A stretch of 9,120 nucleotides of DNA from an uncultured Collinsella sp. (GCA_900541715.1 UQLI01000047.1:1-9120); one strand, 5' to 3'. Positions 1-6,752 are shown, counted from the first letter of the stretch. Numbers and translations: made by a program. The notes: generated by a model not told the origin, from the letters alone.

Positions 1-1764
1 CTGCACCACCTGCTCTACATGCCGATCTACTACGACAACCTGGTCATTAACGACGGCATCTACGCCACGTGGAGCAGTTTGCTCCCCATCCTCTCCCATA
101 GCACGCGCCCCCTTAATGAGCTTGCGCCGTGGGCCGGTTTTACCGCCACCGGCTGGGTCAAGCTCTTTGGCCTTCCTGCCATCGCAGCTGCGTTCTACTC
201 CACCGCAAAACCCGAGCGCCGCGCCGGCCTCAGGGTCATCCTTGTTCCCGCCATCATCGCCTCGGTGGTTTGCGGCGTTACCGAGCCACTCGAGTTTCTC
301 TTTATGTTCACCCACCCCGGGCTCTTTTTGCTCTACGCCGTCTTATCGTCTTGCCTTGCCACAACCATGAATCTCTTTGGCATCGTCGGCATCTTCTCGG
401 GCGGCCTGATGGAGATGGCAGCCTTCAACTTTATTCCGCTCATGCGCACGCATGCCGGTGCCTATCTTTTGGCGCTCGGTATCGGCCTTGCCTTTAGCCT
501 CATCTTTTTTGTTAGTTTTCGAGCACTCATCTTGGTCTATGACCTTAAGACACCGGGCCGCGAGGATCATGTTGCCAATCGCGCGGCAATCGATTGTTTA
601 ACGGGAAGCGACTTTGCCAAAGAGCAATCTCCCAATGACGAGGTCAATAGTCGATCCGATCAAGATCACGTCCTCGCTGAGCGGGTAATTCAGCTTTTAG
701 GTGGCGTTGGCAATATCGTGGGCGCAACCAACTGCGCCACGCGCCTGCGCGTCGAGGTCGCAGACCCTTCCATCGTTGCAGATAACGCGTCGTTTGTCGC
801 GGTGGGCGCCAAGGGCCTCATCATTACGGGCAAGACCGCCCAGGTGATCATCGGCATCTCCGTTCCCCGCGTTAAAGAGCATTTTGACCAGATCATGGGC
901 CTCGAGCCGGAATTTCTGCCCACCACCTCGGCCTCCCCTGCCGCCAGCCCAACCCACAAGCACGGCGATATTTGCTTCTTCGATATCGACGGAACGCTCG
1001 CCTGGCAAGACCCCAGGCTCGCCCAAGACCTTCCCGAAGACGAGCGGGACCTCTCCCCCTATCCCAACGAGGCGGTTTCGCAGGCAATCCGCGAGTTTGT
1101 CGCCAACGGCAACATGGCCTTTATCTGCACGGGACGTACCCTGAGCTGCATCCACCCCAAACTTCTTGAGCTGCCCTGGACCGGCATCGTCTGTCTTGCG
1201 GGCGGTTACGCCGAGATCGACGGACACGCAATTCGCGATCTGTCGATGACGCCCAGTATGTTGCAGCGTCTTGCCCCCTACCTTGAGCAATCGGGCGAGG
1301 TCATCCGCTTTGAGGGCCTCAACGGCGTCGTGCGCATGAGTGCCGATGCGCCCGATGCTCCCGGATACGCGCGCACCCTAGGCGACGCAGTCACGCAGCT
1401 GCAACATTACAGTGTCTACAAGATCTTGATGTCTACATCGCTCGCCAACCACATCGCTCAAGACAAGGCACTTGAGCCGCTGCTGTGCTTTAACGAGCTC
1501 GAACTCGAGGTAACCGAAATCTCGCCCCGCGAATGCACGAAGCGCGGGGGCATCCAGTCTGTACTCGACGCCCTCGATCCCCACCACGGAACCGTATACG
1601 GCATCGGCGACGCCAGCAATGACGTCTCGCTGATGAACGCCGTCGATGTCGGTATCGCCATGGGCAATGCGCCGGACTATCTCAAAAAGCGCGCCGACTA
1701 CATCACCGACTCGGTCGACAAAAATGGCGTCGTCAAGGCGCTCGAGCACTTTAGGCTTATATAA
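1..1764 (+). CDS. PTS glucose/maltose-type EIICB permease fused to a Cof-type HAD phosphatase (5'-truncated by window edge)
   Basis: The frame is open from base 1 and the true start lies upstream. Numbering here counts the Met codon at 19 as residue 1. Residues 1-178 are hydrophobic EIIC membrane segments and include the GVTEP motif (86-90) typical of glucose-family EIIC. Residues 217-296 form an EIIB domain with the phosphocysteine in NCATRL (C239, codon 733-735). After a short Ala/Ser/Pro linker (about 297-316) comes a complete HAD phosphatase of the Cof/IIB type. It has the DxD nucleophile motif FDIDGTL (D322, D324), motif II CTGRT (T371), a likely motif III Lys (K508 or K468) and motif IV GDASND (D531, D535). 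By family, EIICB imports and phosphorylates a sugar using phosphate from HPr and EIIA. I infer that the fused HAD acts on the imported sugar phosphate or a related one. The specific sugar cannot be read from the sequence. No EIIA domain is visible in this part. Confidence 0.9.
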   Translation: MHHLLYMPIYYDNLVINDGIYATWSSLLPILSHSTRPLNELAPWAGFTATGWVKLFGLPAIAAAFYSTAKPERRAGLRVILVPAIIASVVCGVTEPLEFLFMFTHPGLFLLYAVLSSCLATTMNLFGIVGIFSGGLMEMAAFNFIPLMRTHAGAYLLALGIGLAFSLIFFVSFRALILVYDLKTPGREDHVANRAAIDCLTGSDFAKEQSPNDEVNSRSDQDHVLAERVIQLLGGVGNIVGATNCATRLRVEVADPSIVADNASFVAVGAKGLIITGKTAQVIIGISVPRVKEHFDQIMGLEPEFLPTTSASPAASPTHKHGDICFFDIDGTLAWQDPRLAQDLPEDERDLSPYPNEAVSQAIREFVANGNMAFICTGRTLSCIHPKLLELPWTGIVCLAGGYAEIDGHAIRDLSMTPSMLQRLAPYLEQSGEVIRFEGLNGVVRMSADAPDAPGYARTLGDAVTQLQHYSVYKILMSTSLANHIAQDKALEPLLCFNELELEVTEISPRECTKRGGIQSVLDALDPHHGTVYGIGDASNDVSLMNAVDVGIAMGNAPDYLKKRADYITDSVDKNGVVKALEHFRLI

Positions 1765-1877
1765 GCAGCCGGCACGCGCACGCGTCCCGTTTCCCCAAAT
1801 CGCCAAAACAGACGCGCCGGCAACTCCAATGTGGCAATATGGTATCTGCACACCGCAACGATGCAACCTAAGAAAGA
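1765..1877. other. Intergenic region between the PTS fusion and the polyprenyl synthase
   Basis: This 113-bp gap contains GCCGGC copies near 1767 and 1816. I see no T-tailed hairpin and no convincing -35/-10 pair; TATGGT near 1838 is the only weak -10-like hexamer. Whether the next gene has its own promoter here or is read through from the PTS gene cannot be decided by eye. Confidence 0.4.
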
Positions 1878-2903
1878 ATGCGAGAACCCGTGTCCAGTCC
1901 GTTTACCAGCTTTTTAGCCCAGCACTTTGACCAGATCAACGACCATCTGGCCACGTTCTTTGACGGACAGGCGACCTCTGCCGATATCGAGCGCTACCTG
2001 TATACCCCGCTCTCGACATTTACGGCCAATGCCGGCAAGCGCCACCGCCCGCTCATCTGCATGCTCGCCGCCACCGCGGTAGGTGGCAGCTTTGAGAGCG
2101 CCCGCAGCGCGGCGGCAGCTATCGAGCACTTTCAGTCGGGAGCGCTTATCCATGACGACATCGCCGACAACGGACAGCTTCGTCGAGGTAAGCCCTGCAT
2201 GCACCTTACCGAGGGCACGGGCCTTGCCATCAATTGTGGCGACCTGGCGCTCACCATGGTCACCAAGACGGTTCTCGACGACCCCACGCTGGAGTCCGAC
2301 GTGAAGCTGCGTGTGCTCCACGAGCTTACCGAGATGATCGTCCGCACCATCGAGGGTCAAGCGCTCGACCTGGGTTGGGTCCGTGACGGGCGCTTTGATA
2401 TCTCGGTTGATGACTACCTGGACATGGCGACGCACAAGACCGCGTTTTACAGCGGAGCCACGCCGCTTGCCGCCGGGGCCATTATCGGCGGCGGCAGCGA
2501 TGAGCAAATCGAAGCGCTGCGCGCCTTTGGCCTGCACACGGGCCTCGCCTTTCAGATTCAGGACGACCTGCTCAACCTTGTCGGCACTAAGGAAGCCGCC
2601 AACAAGGACTTCCGCACCGACATCACCGAGGGCAAGCGCACGCTTGTCGCCGTACACGCCCTCTCTGATGAGCGCCACCACGACGAGATCGAGGCGATTC
2701 TTTCCTCGGGCACCGATGATCCCGCGCAGCTCGCACGCGCCGTGGAGATCTTCCAGGAGACCGGCTCCATCGATTACGCCCACACTTACGCGCTCGACCT
2801 GACCGCTAAGGCCAAAGCGGCCATCGAGAACGTTGAGCTTGATCCGCACGCACGCGAGCTGTTCCTCTCCATGGCAGATTTCTTTGTGGAGCGTCTTAAC
2901 TAA
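1878..2903 (+). CDS. Trans-polyprenyl (isoprenyl) diphosphate synthase
   Basis: This 341-residue cytoplasmic enzyme condenses isopentenyl diphosphate onto an allylic diphosphate, supplying prenyl chains for quinones or other isoprenoids. The family motifs appear in order: GKRHRP (53-58), the first Asp-rich motif DDIAD (D93, D94, D97) followed by RRGKP (102-106), HKTA (186-189), the second Asp-rich region QIQDDLLN (226-233) and EGKRTL (251-256). The residues just before the first motif are small (G88, A89), not aromatic. In this family that usually permits chains longer than C15, so a medium or long product is inferred. The last Asp of the second DDxxD is Asn (N233). The ATG at 1878 has AGAAAG only 1 nt upstream. 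An in-frame GTG at 1890, giving a protein starting (V/M)SSPFTSF, is a plausible alternative start. The gene stands alone, and its product length cannot be fixed from sequence. Confidence 0.92.
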   Translation: MREPVSSPFTSFLAQHFDQINDHLATFFDGQATSADIERYLYTPLSTFTANAGKRHRPLICMLAATAVGGSFESARSAAAAIEHFQSGALIHDDIADNGQLRRGKPCMHLTEGTGLAINCGDLALTMVTKTVLDDPTLESDVKLRVLHELTEMIVRTIEGQALDLGWVRDGRFDISVDDYLDMATHKTAFYSGATPLAAGAIIGGGSDEQIEALRAFGLHTGLAFQIQDDLLNLVGTKEAANKDFRTDITEGKRTLVAVHALSDERHHDEIEAILSSGTDDPAQLARAVEIFQETGSIDYAHTYALDLTAKAKAAIENVELDPHARELFLSMADFFVERLN

Positions 2904-2945
2904 CGGGGGTTATAAAACCTGTCAGCAGCGTATTTAGGCACAACT

Positions 2946-2954
2946 TGCTACACT
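2946..2954 (+). promoter_or_regulatory. Possible extended -10 promoter for the CwlM-like gene
   Basis: TGCTACACT fits an extended -10 (TG-n-TACACT, with TACACT at 2949-2954) about 90 nt before the ATG. No good -35 lies at the usual distance. A competing pair, TTGTCT (2985-2990) with AATAGT (3007-3012) and a 16-nt spacer, lies closer to the gene. The choice between them is open. Confidence 0.35.
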
Positions 2955-3027
2955 GTTGAGTGCATGTTTATGCATCCCTTTGCGTTGTCTATCCGACAGA
3001 CGCTCAAATAGTACGAATGGTACGCCG

Positions 3028-3034
3028 AAAGGGG
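3028..3034 (+). promoter_or_regulatory. Ribosome binding site of the CwlM-like gene
   Basis: AAAGGGG ends 7 nt before the ATG at 3042, a good spacing. It supports that start over later in-frame Met codons. Confidence 0.7.
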
Positions 3035-3041
3035 TTCGTTC

Positions 3042-3947
3042 ATGGAACCTATTACAACGGGCATGCAAGGAGCAGCCGTCGAGGACGTGCAGTCTCGTCT
3101 CCTGCAGCTCGGCTACACGATTGATGCCGCCGAAGTCACCGACAAGTACTTTGGAGCCACCACTGAGCAGGCCGTCAGCACCTTCAGGCTCGACAGCGGC
3201 CTTGCTGCCGGTCATGCCGTCGATATCCCCTGCTGGAGCGCCCTTGTAGACGCTTCGTATAAGCTGGGCGACCGCACTCTCTATCTGCGCATGCCCAATT
3301 TCCATGGCGCCGATGTGCAGGCCCTGCAGCGCGCTCTCAACGTTTTGGGCTTTGCCTGTGGCGAAGACGACGGCTACTTTGGTCCGCATACCGAGGCCGC
3401 CCTGCAGCAGTTCCAGGAAAATGTCGGCCTGTTTTCCGACGGCATGGCCTTCCAGGACACCTACGCCTACATCAACCGCCTGCACCATGTGTGGGAGGGC
3501 AAGCCCTCGGTCACCGAAGCCGAGTCCCGTATCGGTTTTGCTCGCGCCGCCAACGTGCTCGAGCGCTTCCAGATTGCCGTTATCGGCGAGGACCCCATCG
3601 CACGCAGCGTTGCGTCGCGCATGTGGAATATCGCCACGGCAACGACCGACAACAGCGGCATGATGCTCTGCGACTCCGAGGTCCCAACCGACGTTGACCT
3701 GGTGCTCGAGATCGCAAGCGATGAGCTGCCCGCAGATGCAGCGCCGCGCGCCACGATCGCCCTCGCCGAGTGCCACAACCTGGCCCAGCGCATCCGCACC
3801 GCCAATGTCGCCGCGCAGCAGAAGCCGGCTCGCATTCGCATTGAGCTCACGGGCATGACGCGCTACAACGGCACCTTCACGGCCAGCGACGCGCAGACAC
3901 TCGCCGTACGCCTGCTCGATGGCGTTTGCGATGCCCTCGCAGATTAG
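3042..3947 (+). CDS. CwlM-like peptidoglycan-binding protein with degenerate amidase-like C-terminus
   Basis: This is a 301-residue protein without a signal peptide or membrane segment, so it is probably cytoplasmic. Residues about 6-70 and 79-147 are two PG_binding_1 repeats. The second contains DVQALQRALNVLGF and DGYFGPHTEAALQQFQ, the classic pattern of this fold. The stretch ASYKLGDRTLY (71-81), which links the repeats, closely matches my memory of mycobacterial CwlM (ASYRLGARTLY). Residues about 160-300 can be threaded on the CwlM amidase_3 domain: VDLVLEIAS near 218-226, a NLAQRI helix at 246-251, then RIRIELTG at 264-271 and a final helix. No zinc-ligand pattern (DPGHGG, later His, catalytic Glu) is seen, and the domain is shorter than a normal amidase_3. 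In mycobacteria CwlM is a cytoplasmic regulator of MurA and cell-wall synthesis, not a working hydrolase. A similar regulatory role here is inference. Confidence 0.75.
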   Translation: MEPITTGMQGAAVEDVQSRLLQLGYTIDAAEVTDKYFGATTEQAVSTFRLDSGLAAGHAVDIPCWSALVDASYKLGDRTLYLRMPNFHGADVQALQRALNVLGFACGEDDGYFGPHTEAALQQFQENVGLFSDGMAFQDTYAYINRLHHVWEGKPSVTEAESRIGFARAANVLERFQIAVIGEDPIARSVASRMWNIATATTDNSGMMLCDSEVPTDVDLVLEIASDELPADAAPRATIALAECHNLAQRIRTANVAAQQKPARIRIELTGMTRYNGTFTASDAQTLAVRLLDGVCDALAD

Positions 3948-3954
3948 GTAAACT
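3926..3954 (+). promoter_or_regulatory. Probable promoter of tRNA-Gln
   Basis: TTGCGA (3926-3931), a 17-nt spacer and TAAACT (3949-3954) match the -35/-10 consensus at 4 of 6 positions each. The pair straddles the end of the CwlM-like gene and would start transcription near 3961, about 25 nt before the mature tRNA. A small GTTGC/GCAAC hairpin (3961-3976) lies in the 5' leader. Confidence 0.45.
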
Positions 3955-3985
3955 AAACGAGTTGCTTTTGGGCAACGCCACACAT

Positions 3986-4060
3986 TGGGACGTAGTTCAA
4001 CGGTAGAACTCCGGTTTTTGGTGCCGGCTGTTGGGGGTTCGAATCCCTCCGTCCCAGCCA
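3986..4060 (+). tRNA. tRNA-Gln (anticodon TTG)
   Basis: The full cloverleaf can be drawn. The acceptor is TGGGACG (3986-3992) with CGTCCCA (4050-4056). The D stem is GTTC/GAAC. The anticodon stem is CCGGT (4011-4015) with GCCGG (4023-4027) around the loop TTTTGGT, giving anticodon TTG at 4018-4020. The T stem is GGGGG (4033-4037) with CCCTC (4045-4049) around TTCGAAT. The discriminator is G4057 and CCA is encoded at 4058-4060. The weak U1-A72 first pair and G73 are typical of bacterial tRNA-Gln. It reads CAA, and CAG by wobble. Confidence 0.97.
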
Positions 4061-4253
4061 AAGAAACAAGTCTCTCGAACGCATAGCCGATCGGGAGGCT
4101 TTTCTTGTGAGCAAGCGGAGGGATTCGAACCCGCAAGGAATCTACCTATATAAGACAGACGCCCCAGGCCCATAACGACCAAGAGCGCCTTGCATCTAGA
4201 ATTATCAGCCCTGTTCCGAAAAGCGAGCCGCATGCGACAACCAAGTAGCCGCA
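4061..4253. other. Gene-free spacer after tRNA-Gln with an inverted T-arm copy
   Basis: No credible protein gene is present. A weak hairpin, AGCC (4085-4088) with GGCT (4097-4100) followed by TTTCTT, could end tRNA transcription. The 17 bases at 4116-4132 are the exact reverse complement of tRNA bases 4035-4051 (T arm plus the start of the acceptor). Read on the - strand they look like the 3' end of a tRNA with GCTTGC following. No complete cloverleaf can be drawn, so this is a relic, a scar or chance reuse. Confidence 0.5.
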
Positions 4254-4390
4254 GGCCCCGGGAGAGTGGGGACACCGGCTTAGGTTTATCGCGAGTTCCG
4301 CACGAACAGGAGGCCACTTAATGTGGCCTCCGTCGTGAGCAGGACTGTAGAGCAGGAAACCTAAGCCGGTGTCCCCACTCTCCCGGGGCC
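4254..4390. repeat. Composite palindromic element: perfect 34-bp inverted repeat around a 69-nt core
   Basis: The left arm 4254-4287 and right arm 4357-4390 are exact reverse complements over 34 bp. They include GTGGGGACACCGG, which resembles REP/MITE-type ends. Between them lie 69 nt (4288-4356) that recur at 9052-9120. The element sits 7 bp past the stop codon of the - strand JetD-like gene and downstream of the + strand tRNA, so it may block readthrough from both sides. There is no T-tract, so it is not a standard intrinsic terminator. No transposase and no clear target-site duplication are seen. Confidence 0.85.
4288..4356 (+). repeat. 69-nt structured repeat, copy 1
   Basis: This copy matches 9052-9120 at 62 of 69 positions, same strand and length, with no gaps. 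It folds around GGAGGCCAC-TTAAT-GTGGCCTCC (9 bp, loop TTAAT). An outer helix pairs positions 16-20 with 48-52 of the unit, and a basal helix pairs AG(T)TCC (7-12) with GGACT (55-59). The shared sequence extends 3 nt further upstream (TTT). Confidence 0.8.
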
Positions 4391-4397
4391 GAACGCC

Positions 4398-6569
4398 CTA
4401 GTTGTTGAGCATGCGGTCGAAGCTTCCCGAGTCGCCATCCCGATAGTCTGCGGTCATCAGAATCTCCTGCGGAATGCGCCCGCCCTCGCGCAGCACGTTG
4501 CAGAACTGCACACGCGTAACCATGGGCAGATCCTTGATCGTCGCTGCCAGGTTCTGCGGCACGCCCTGGTTGGCAGCCGCGGGCTCGCACTCGCCGCCGG
4601 CCTTCACGCGACGCTTATGCTCGGCGAGCATGGCGCGGTACATGCCGGCATGCAGGCGAATCTCAACCACATTGGCATTGCGAGCCTGTTCGACGATGCG
4701 CGCGCCCTCGCGATCGATATCGCCTACGTAGTAGACGTAGTTAAAGCGATAGCCAATCTCGGCCAGATAATCGTCCAAGGCATGCGAGACGCTCGCCTTG
4801 CATCCGCCGCCAAAAATCACGCCGCCCACCTTGATGCCAAAGAGCTTGGCGTGCTTGCGGCCACGCAGCAGCTTGACGATCTCGTCGTAGGTGTCCAGGT
4901 TCTCGACCATAATGAACGGCTTGTCGGCGCCCAGCGTAAAGAAGCCCGTAAAGTGCACGGGGCGATTGGGGGCGACCTTGATCGCCTGCATGCTGATGCC
5001 CTTTTCGGTCATACGCCTGATCAAGCGCTCACCGTGCTTGCCGTCAAAAGCCTTCTCGTCGTTAAAGATCTGGTAGGCACGCTGGCGGCGCGAGGCAACC
5101 GGCGTATCGGCACCTCGGTTCTGCTCGATCCAAGCCTGGATGATTGCGATTTCCTCGGCAATCTTGCGGTTGGACATCTCGTTGTGCTGAGTGCGCTGCG
5201 GAGCCTTTTTGCCGTCCTTGCCCTCGACCTTTACGATCTGTGTCTGCTGCTCCTTGATCTTAGAGAGCGCCGTAGGCGTAGGGACAACCTTGAGCAGCTG
5301 CCTGCCTAAAACGCGGGCAAGGGCAAACGCCGAGACCTCGCCGTGGACGGACGACTTGGGCTGCTGGGCAGCAGTATCTGCTGCGGCAGACTCCGGCTTC
5401 TTCTGAGACTTGCGCTTAGAATCGCCCTGGGAATTGCGCTCGTGCTTCGGCAAGGACGCCTGCTTCTGCGGACGAACGGACTTGCTCTCCTTCGCCGGCT
5501 GGCGCTTAGGCTGCCCCGAAGAAACCTCGGCCTTCGCATCCTCGTTCTGCGGCGTGGTCTTCTCGGTTGCAGTCTCGGCATGGGAACTGCGGCCCCCACG
5601 ATGGCGACGGCGGCGAGGCTTGCTCGACGCGCCCTGCTCCGCCTGCTCATCAGTAGGCTGCTGGCCCTTGGCCTCGGCATCAACCTCAAGCTGCGGCTCA
5701 ACAGGCTTCTGCTCGCGAGCCGCCGGCTCAACGGTCTTCTCGTCCTGGGTGGTCGAAACCGACTCGCCCTTCTCCTGACGCTTTACGGGATATGCACGTC
5801 CCGCAAAACCGCGACCAGGACGACACGAACCCGGAGCCTTCTTGGCAGACTCCTCAACATCGTCTGCAACCTCAGAAGACTCTTCAACCTCACGCGCGGC
5901 ATCCTGCTGTGCAGTCTTAAAGTGAGCACCGCGACGACGCTTGGGCTCTTGGGCCTCCACGGGCTTTTGCTCCCTCGCGGGCTTCTGCGACTCGGCAGCA
6001 ACCTCGGTCTCAACAGCCTCAGCATCCGTCTCACCCTTTTGAGCAACGGCGCGACGGAAGCGCTCCTGCTGGGCGCGGCGCTGCGCATCGCGCTTGCCAC
6101 TCCCGCCAAAACCGCCGCGGCCGGCCTTGGCCGTAAAGGCGCGAACGACGCTCTCGTCAAGCAGCTCGTCGGTATCGACATGCTCGCGCGGAGCCGTTTC
6201 CACCGAAGCGGGCGCCTCGACAACGTCCTCGACGGCCTCTTCGGCAACCTCGACGGGCCGCTCCTGGGCATCGTTAATCTCGGCATTGATGGTATAGAAC
6301 GCCGGGCGCCCGTTAATGCCGCTACCCTCGATCTTGGTCACGATCTTTGCCGCGATAAGCTCATCGCGCATCGCCTTGGTGTCGCACTCCTTATCGACGG
6401 AGCGGAAAATCTGCGCCAGCGCACTCGACTTAATCTTGAGCGCCTTGCGGCAAAGCAGGTCGTAGGCAACCAGCTTGGCACGCTCAGCAGAAAGCGACGT
6501 CTGGCTGCTCAGGCGCTCAGCCAGAGCATCGACATTTTGTTGGTTATCGGAATATACCGTCTTGGCCAC
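4398..6569 (-). CDS. JetD-like Toprim (DUF2220-type) protein with N-terminal helical domain and long disordered linker
   Basis: This 723-residue protein is counted from GTG at 6569, which has AAAGGGG 4 nt upstream. The in-frame ATG at 6593 lacks a ribosome site and would add 8 residues. Residues about 2-97 look like a winged-helix domain ending GINGRPAFYTI. Residues about 98-407 are a Glu/Lys/Gln/Ala/Arg-rich low-complexity linker with two AREQKPVE copies (198-205, 284-291) and Arg clusters. Residues about 408-723 are conserved. RRQRAYQIFNDEKAF (494-508) resembles the RERSLEIFGDEK region of JetD. MVENLDTY (E556, codon 4902-4904), FGGGCK (586-591) and YYVGDIDREG (D617, D619) form a Toprim fold with intact acidic residues. 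JetD is the topoVI-A-like nuclease of the Wadjet anti-plasmid system. No JetA, JetB or JetC gene is nearby, so a DNA-binding or DNA-cleaving role is inferred and the pathway is unknown. It is apparently monocistronic, with a hairpin element past its stop. Confidence 0.8.
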   Translation of the reverse strand: MAKTVYSDNQQNVDALAERLSSQTSLSAERAKLVAYDLLCRKALKIKSSALAQIFRSVDKECDTKAMRDELIAAKIVTKIEGSGINGRPAFYTINAEINDAQERPVEVAEEAVEDVVEAPASVETAPREHVDTDELLDESVVRAFTAKAGRGGFGGSGKRDAQRRAQQERFRRAVAQKGETDAEAVETEVAAESQKPAREQKPVEAQEPKRRRGAHFKTAQQDAAREVEESSEVADDVEESAKKAPGSCRPGRGFAGRAYPVKRQEKGESVSTTQDEKTVEPAAREQKPVEPQLEVDAEAKGQQPTDEQAEQGASSKPRRRRHRGGRSSHAETATEKTTPQNEDAKAEVSSGQPKRQPAKESKSVRPQKQASLPKHERNSQGDSKRKSQKKPESAAADTAAQQPKSSVHGEVSAFALARVLGRQLLKVVPTPTALSKIKEQQTQIVKVEGKDGKKAPQRTQHNEMSNRKIAEEIAIIQAWIEQNRGADTPVASRRQRAYQIFNDEKAFDGKHGERLIRRMTEKGISMQAIKVAPNRPVHFTGFFTLGADKPFIMVENLDTYDEIVKLLRGRKHAKLFGIKVGGVIFGGGCKASVSHALDDYLAEIGYRFNYVYYVGDIDREGARIVEQARNANVVEIRLHAGMYRAMLAEHKRRVKAGGECEPAAANQGVPQNLAATIKDLPMVTRVQFCNVLREGGRIPQEILMTADYRDGDSGSFDRMLNN

Positions 6570-6580
6570 GGGGCCCCTTT

Positions 6581-6606
6581 CATATGCACACATATACGTC
6601 TATATG
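6581..6606. promoter_or_regulatory. Three 10-bp-phased CATAT-type half-sites at the start of the JetD-like gene
   Basis: CATATG, CATATA and TATATG begin at 6581, 6591 and 6601, exactly one helical turn apart. The pair 6591-6606 is a perfect inverted repeat (CATATA-cgtc-TATATG). The array overlaps the ATG at 6593 and lies just upstream of the GTG start, where a repressor would act. The binding protein is unknown. Confidence 0.4.
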
Positions 6607-6633
6607 GTACAACGCGCGCCCTTATCCACGCAA
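6604..6633 (-). promoter_or_regulatory. Possible promoter of the JetD-like gene
   Basis: On the - strand, TTGCGT (6633-6628), an 18-nt spacer and TACCAT (6609-6604) give a modest -35/-10 match about 35 nt before the GTG start. The -10 overlaps the phased CATAT sites. Confidence 0.3.
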
Positions 6634-6674
6634 AACATCTGCGAGAACACTCGAGCGTCACCCGCTTTTGCATG

Positions 6675-6713
6675 AAAAAAGACCGAGCCCGCGAAGTCGC
6701 GGACCCGGTCTTT
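6675..6713 (-). terminator. Rho-independent terminator downstream of cstA
   Basis: Read on the - strand, AAAGACCG...CCGC pairs with GCGG...CGGTCTTT across 6678-6713 around a short loop, with two mismatches. A run of six T (6680-6675) follows. It lies 40 nt past the cstA stop and isolates cstA from the JetD-like gene. Confidence 0.9.
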
Positions 6714-6752
6714 CCGAGTCATATAGATGTGACGTTCAACTCGTCAGGTCGA

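Noticed and set aside
697..1290. 197-codon open frame antisense to the EIIB/HAD region
   Set aside because: The + strand frame has all EIIB and HAD catalytic motifs. The opposite frame is Gly/Arg-rich shadow sequence.
1914..2849. 311-codon open frame antisense to the polyprenyl synthase
   Set aside because: It mirrors a clear family gene on the other strand and has no motif of its own.
2904..2925. Terminator after the polyprenyl synthase
   Set aside because: Only a 4-bp GGTT/AACC stem without a T-tract is present, too weak to call.
2934..4136. 400-codon open frame on the - strand
   Set aside because: It is antisense to the CwlM-like gene and runs through tRNA-Gln. Its N-terminal part contains the familiar false peptide (GFEPPTAGTKNRSSTVELR) that results from translating a tRNA-Gln.
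4117..4200. Complete second tRNA on the - strand
   Set aside because: A T-arm-like segment and a possible decayed acceptor exist, but no D arm or anticodon arm can be drawn, so I kept it only as a relic or scar.
3997..4317. 106-codon open frame on the - strand
   Set aside because: It translates the reverse strand of tRNA-Gln, its spacer and the inverted repeat arm. It has no ribosome site and no recognisable protein features.
4398..6569. Complete Wadjet (JetABCD) defence system
   Set aside because: Only a JetD-like gene is seen. Its neighbours are a tRNA and cstA, and no SMC, kleisin or KITE-type genes are in the window.
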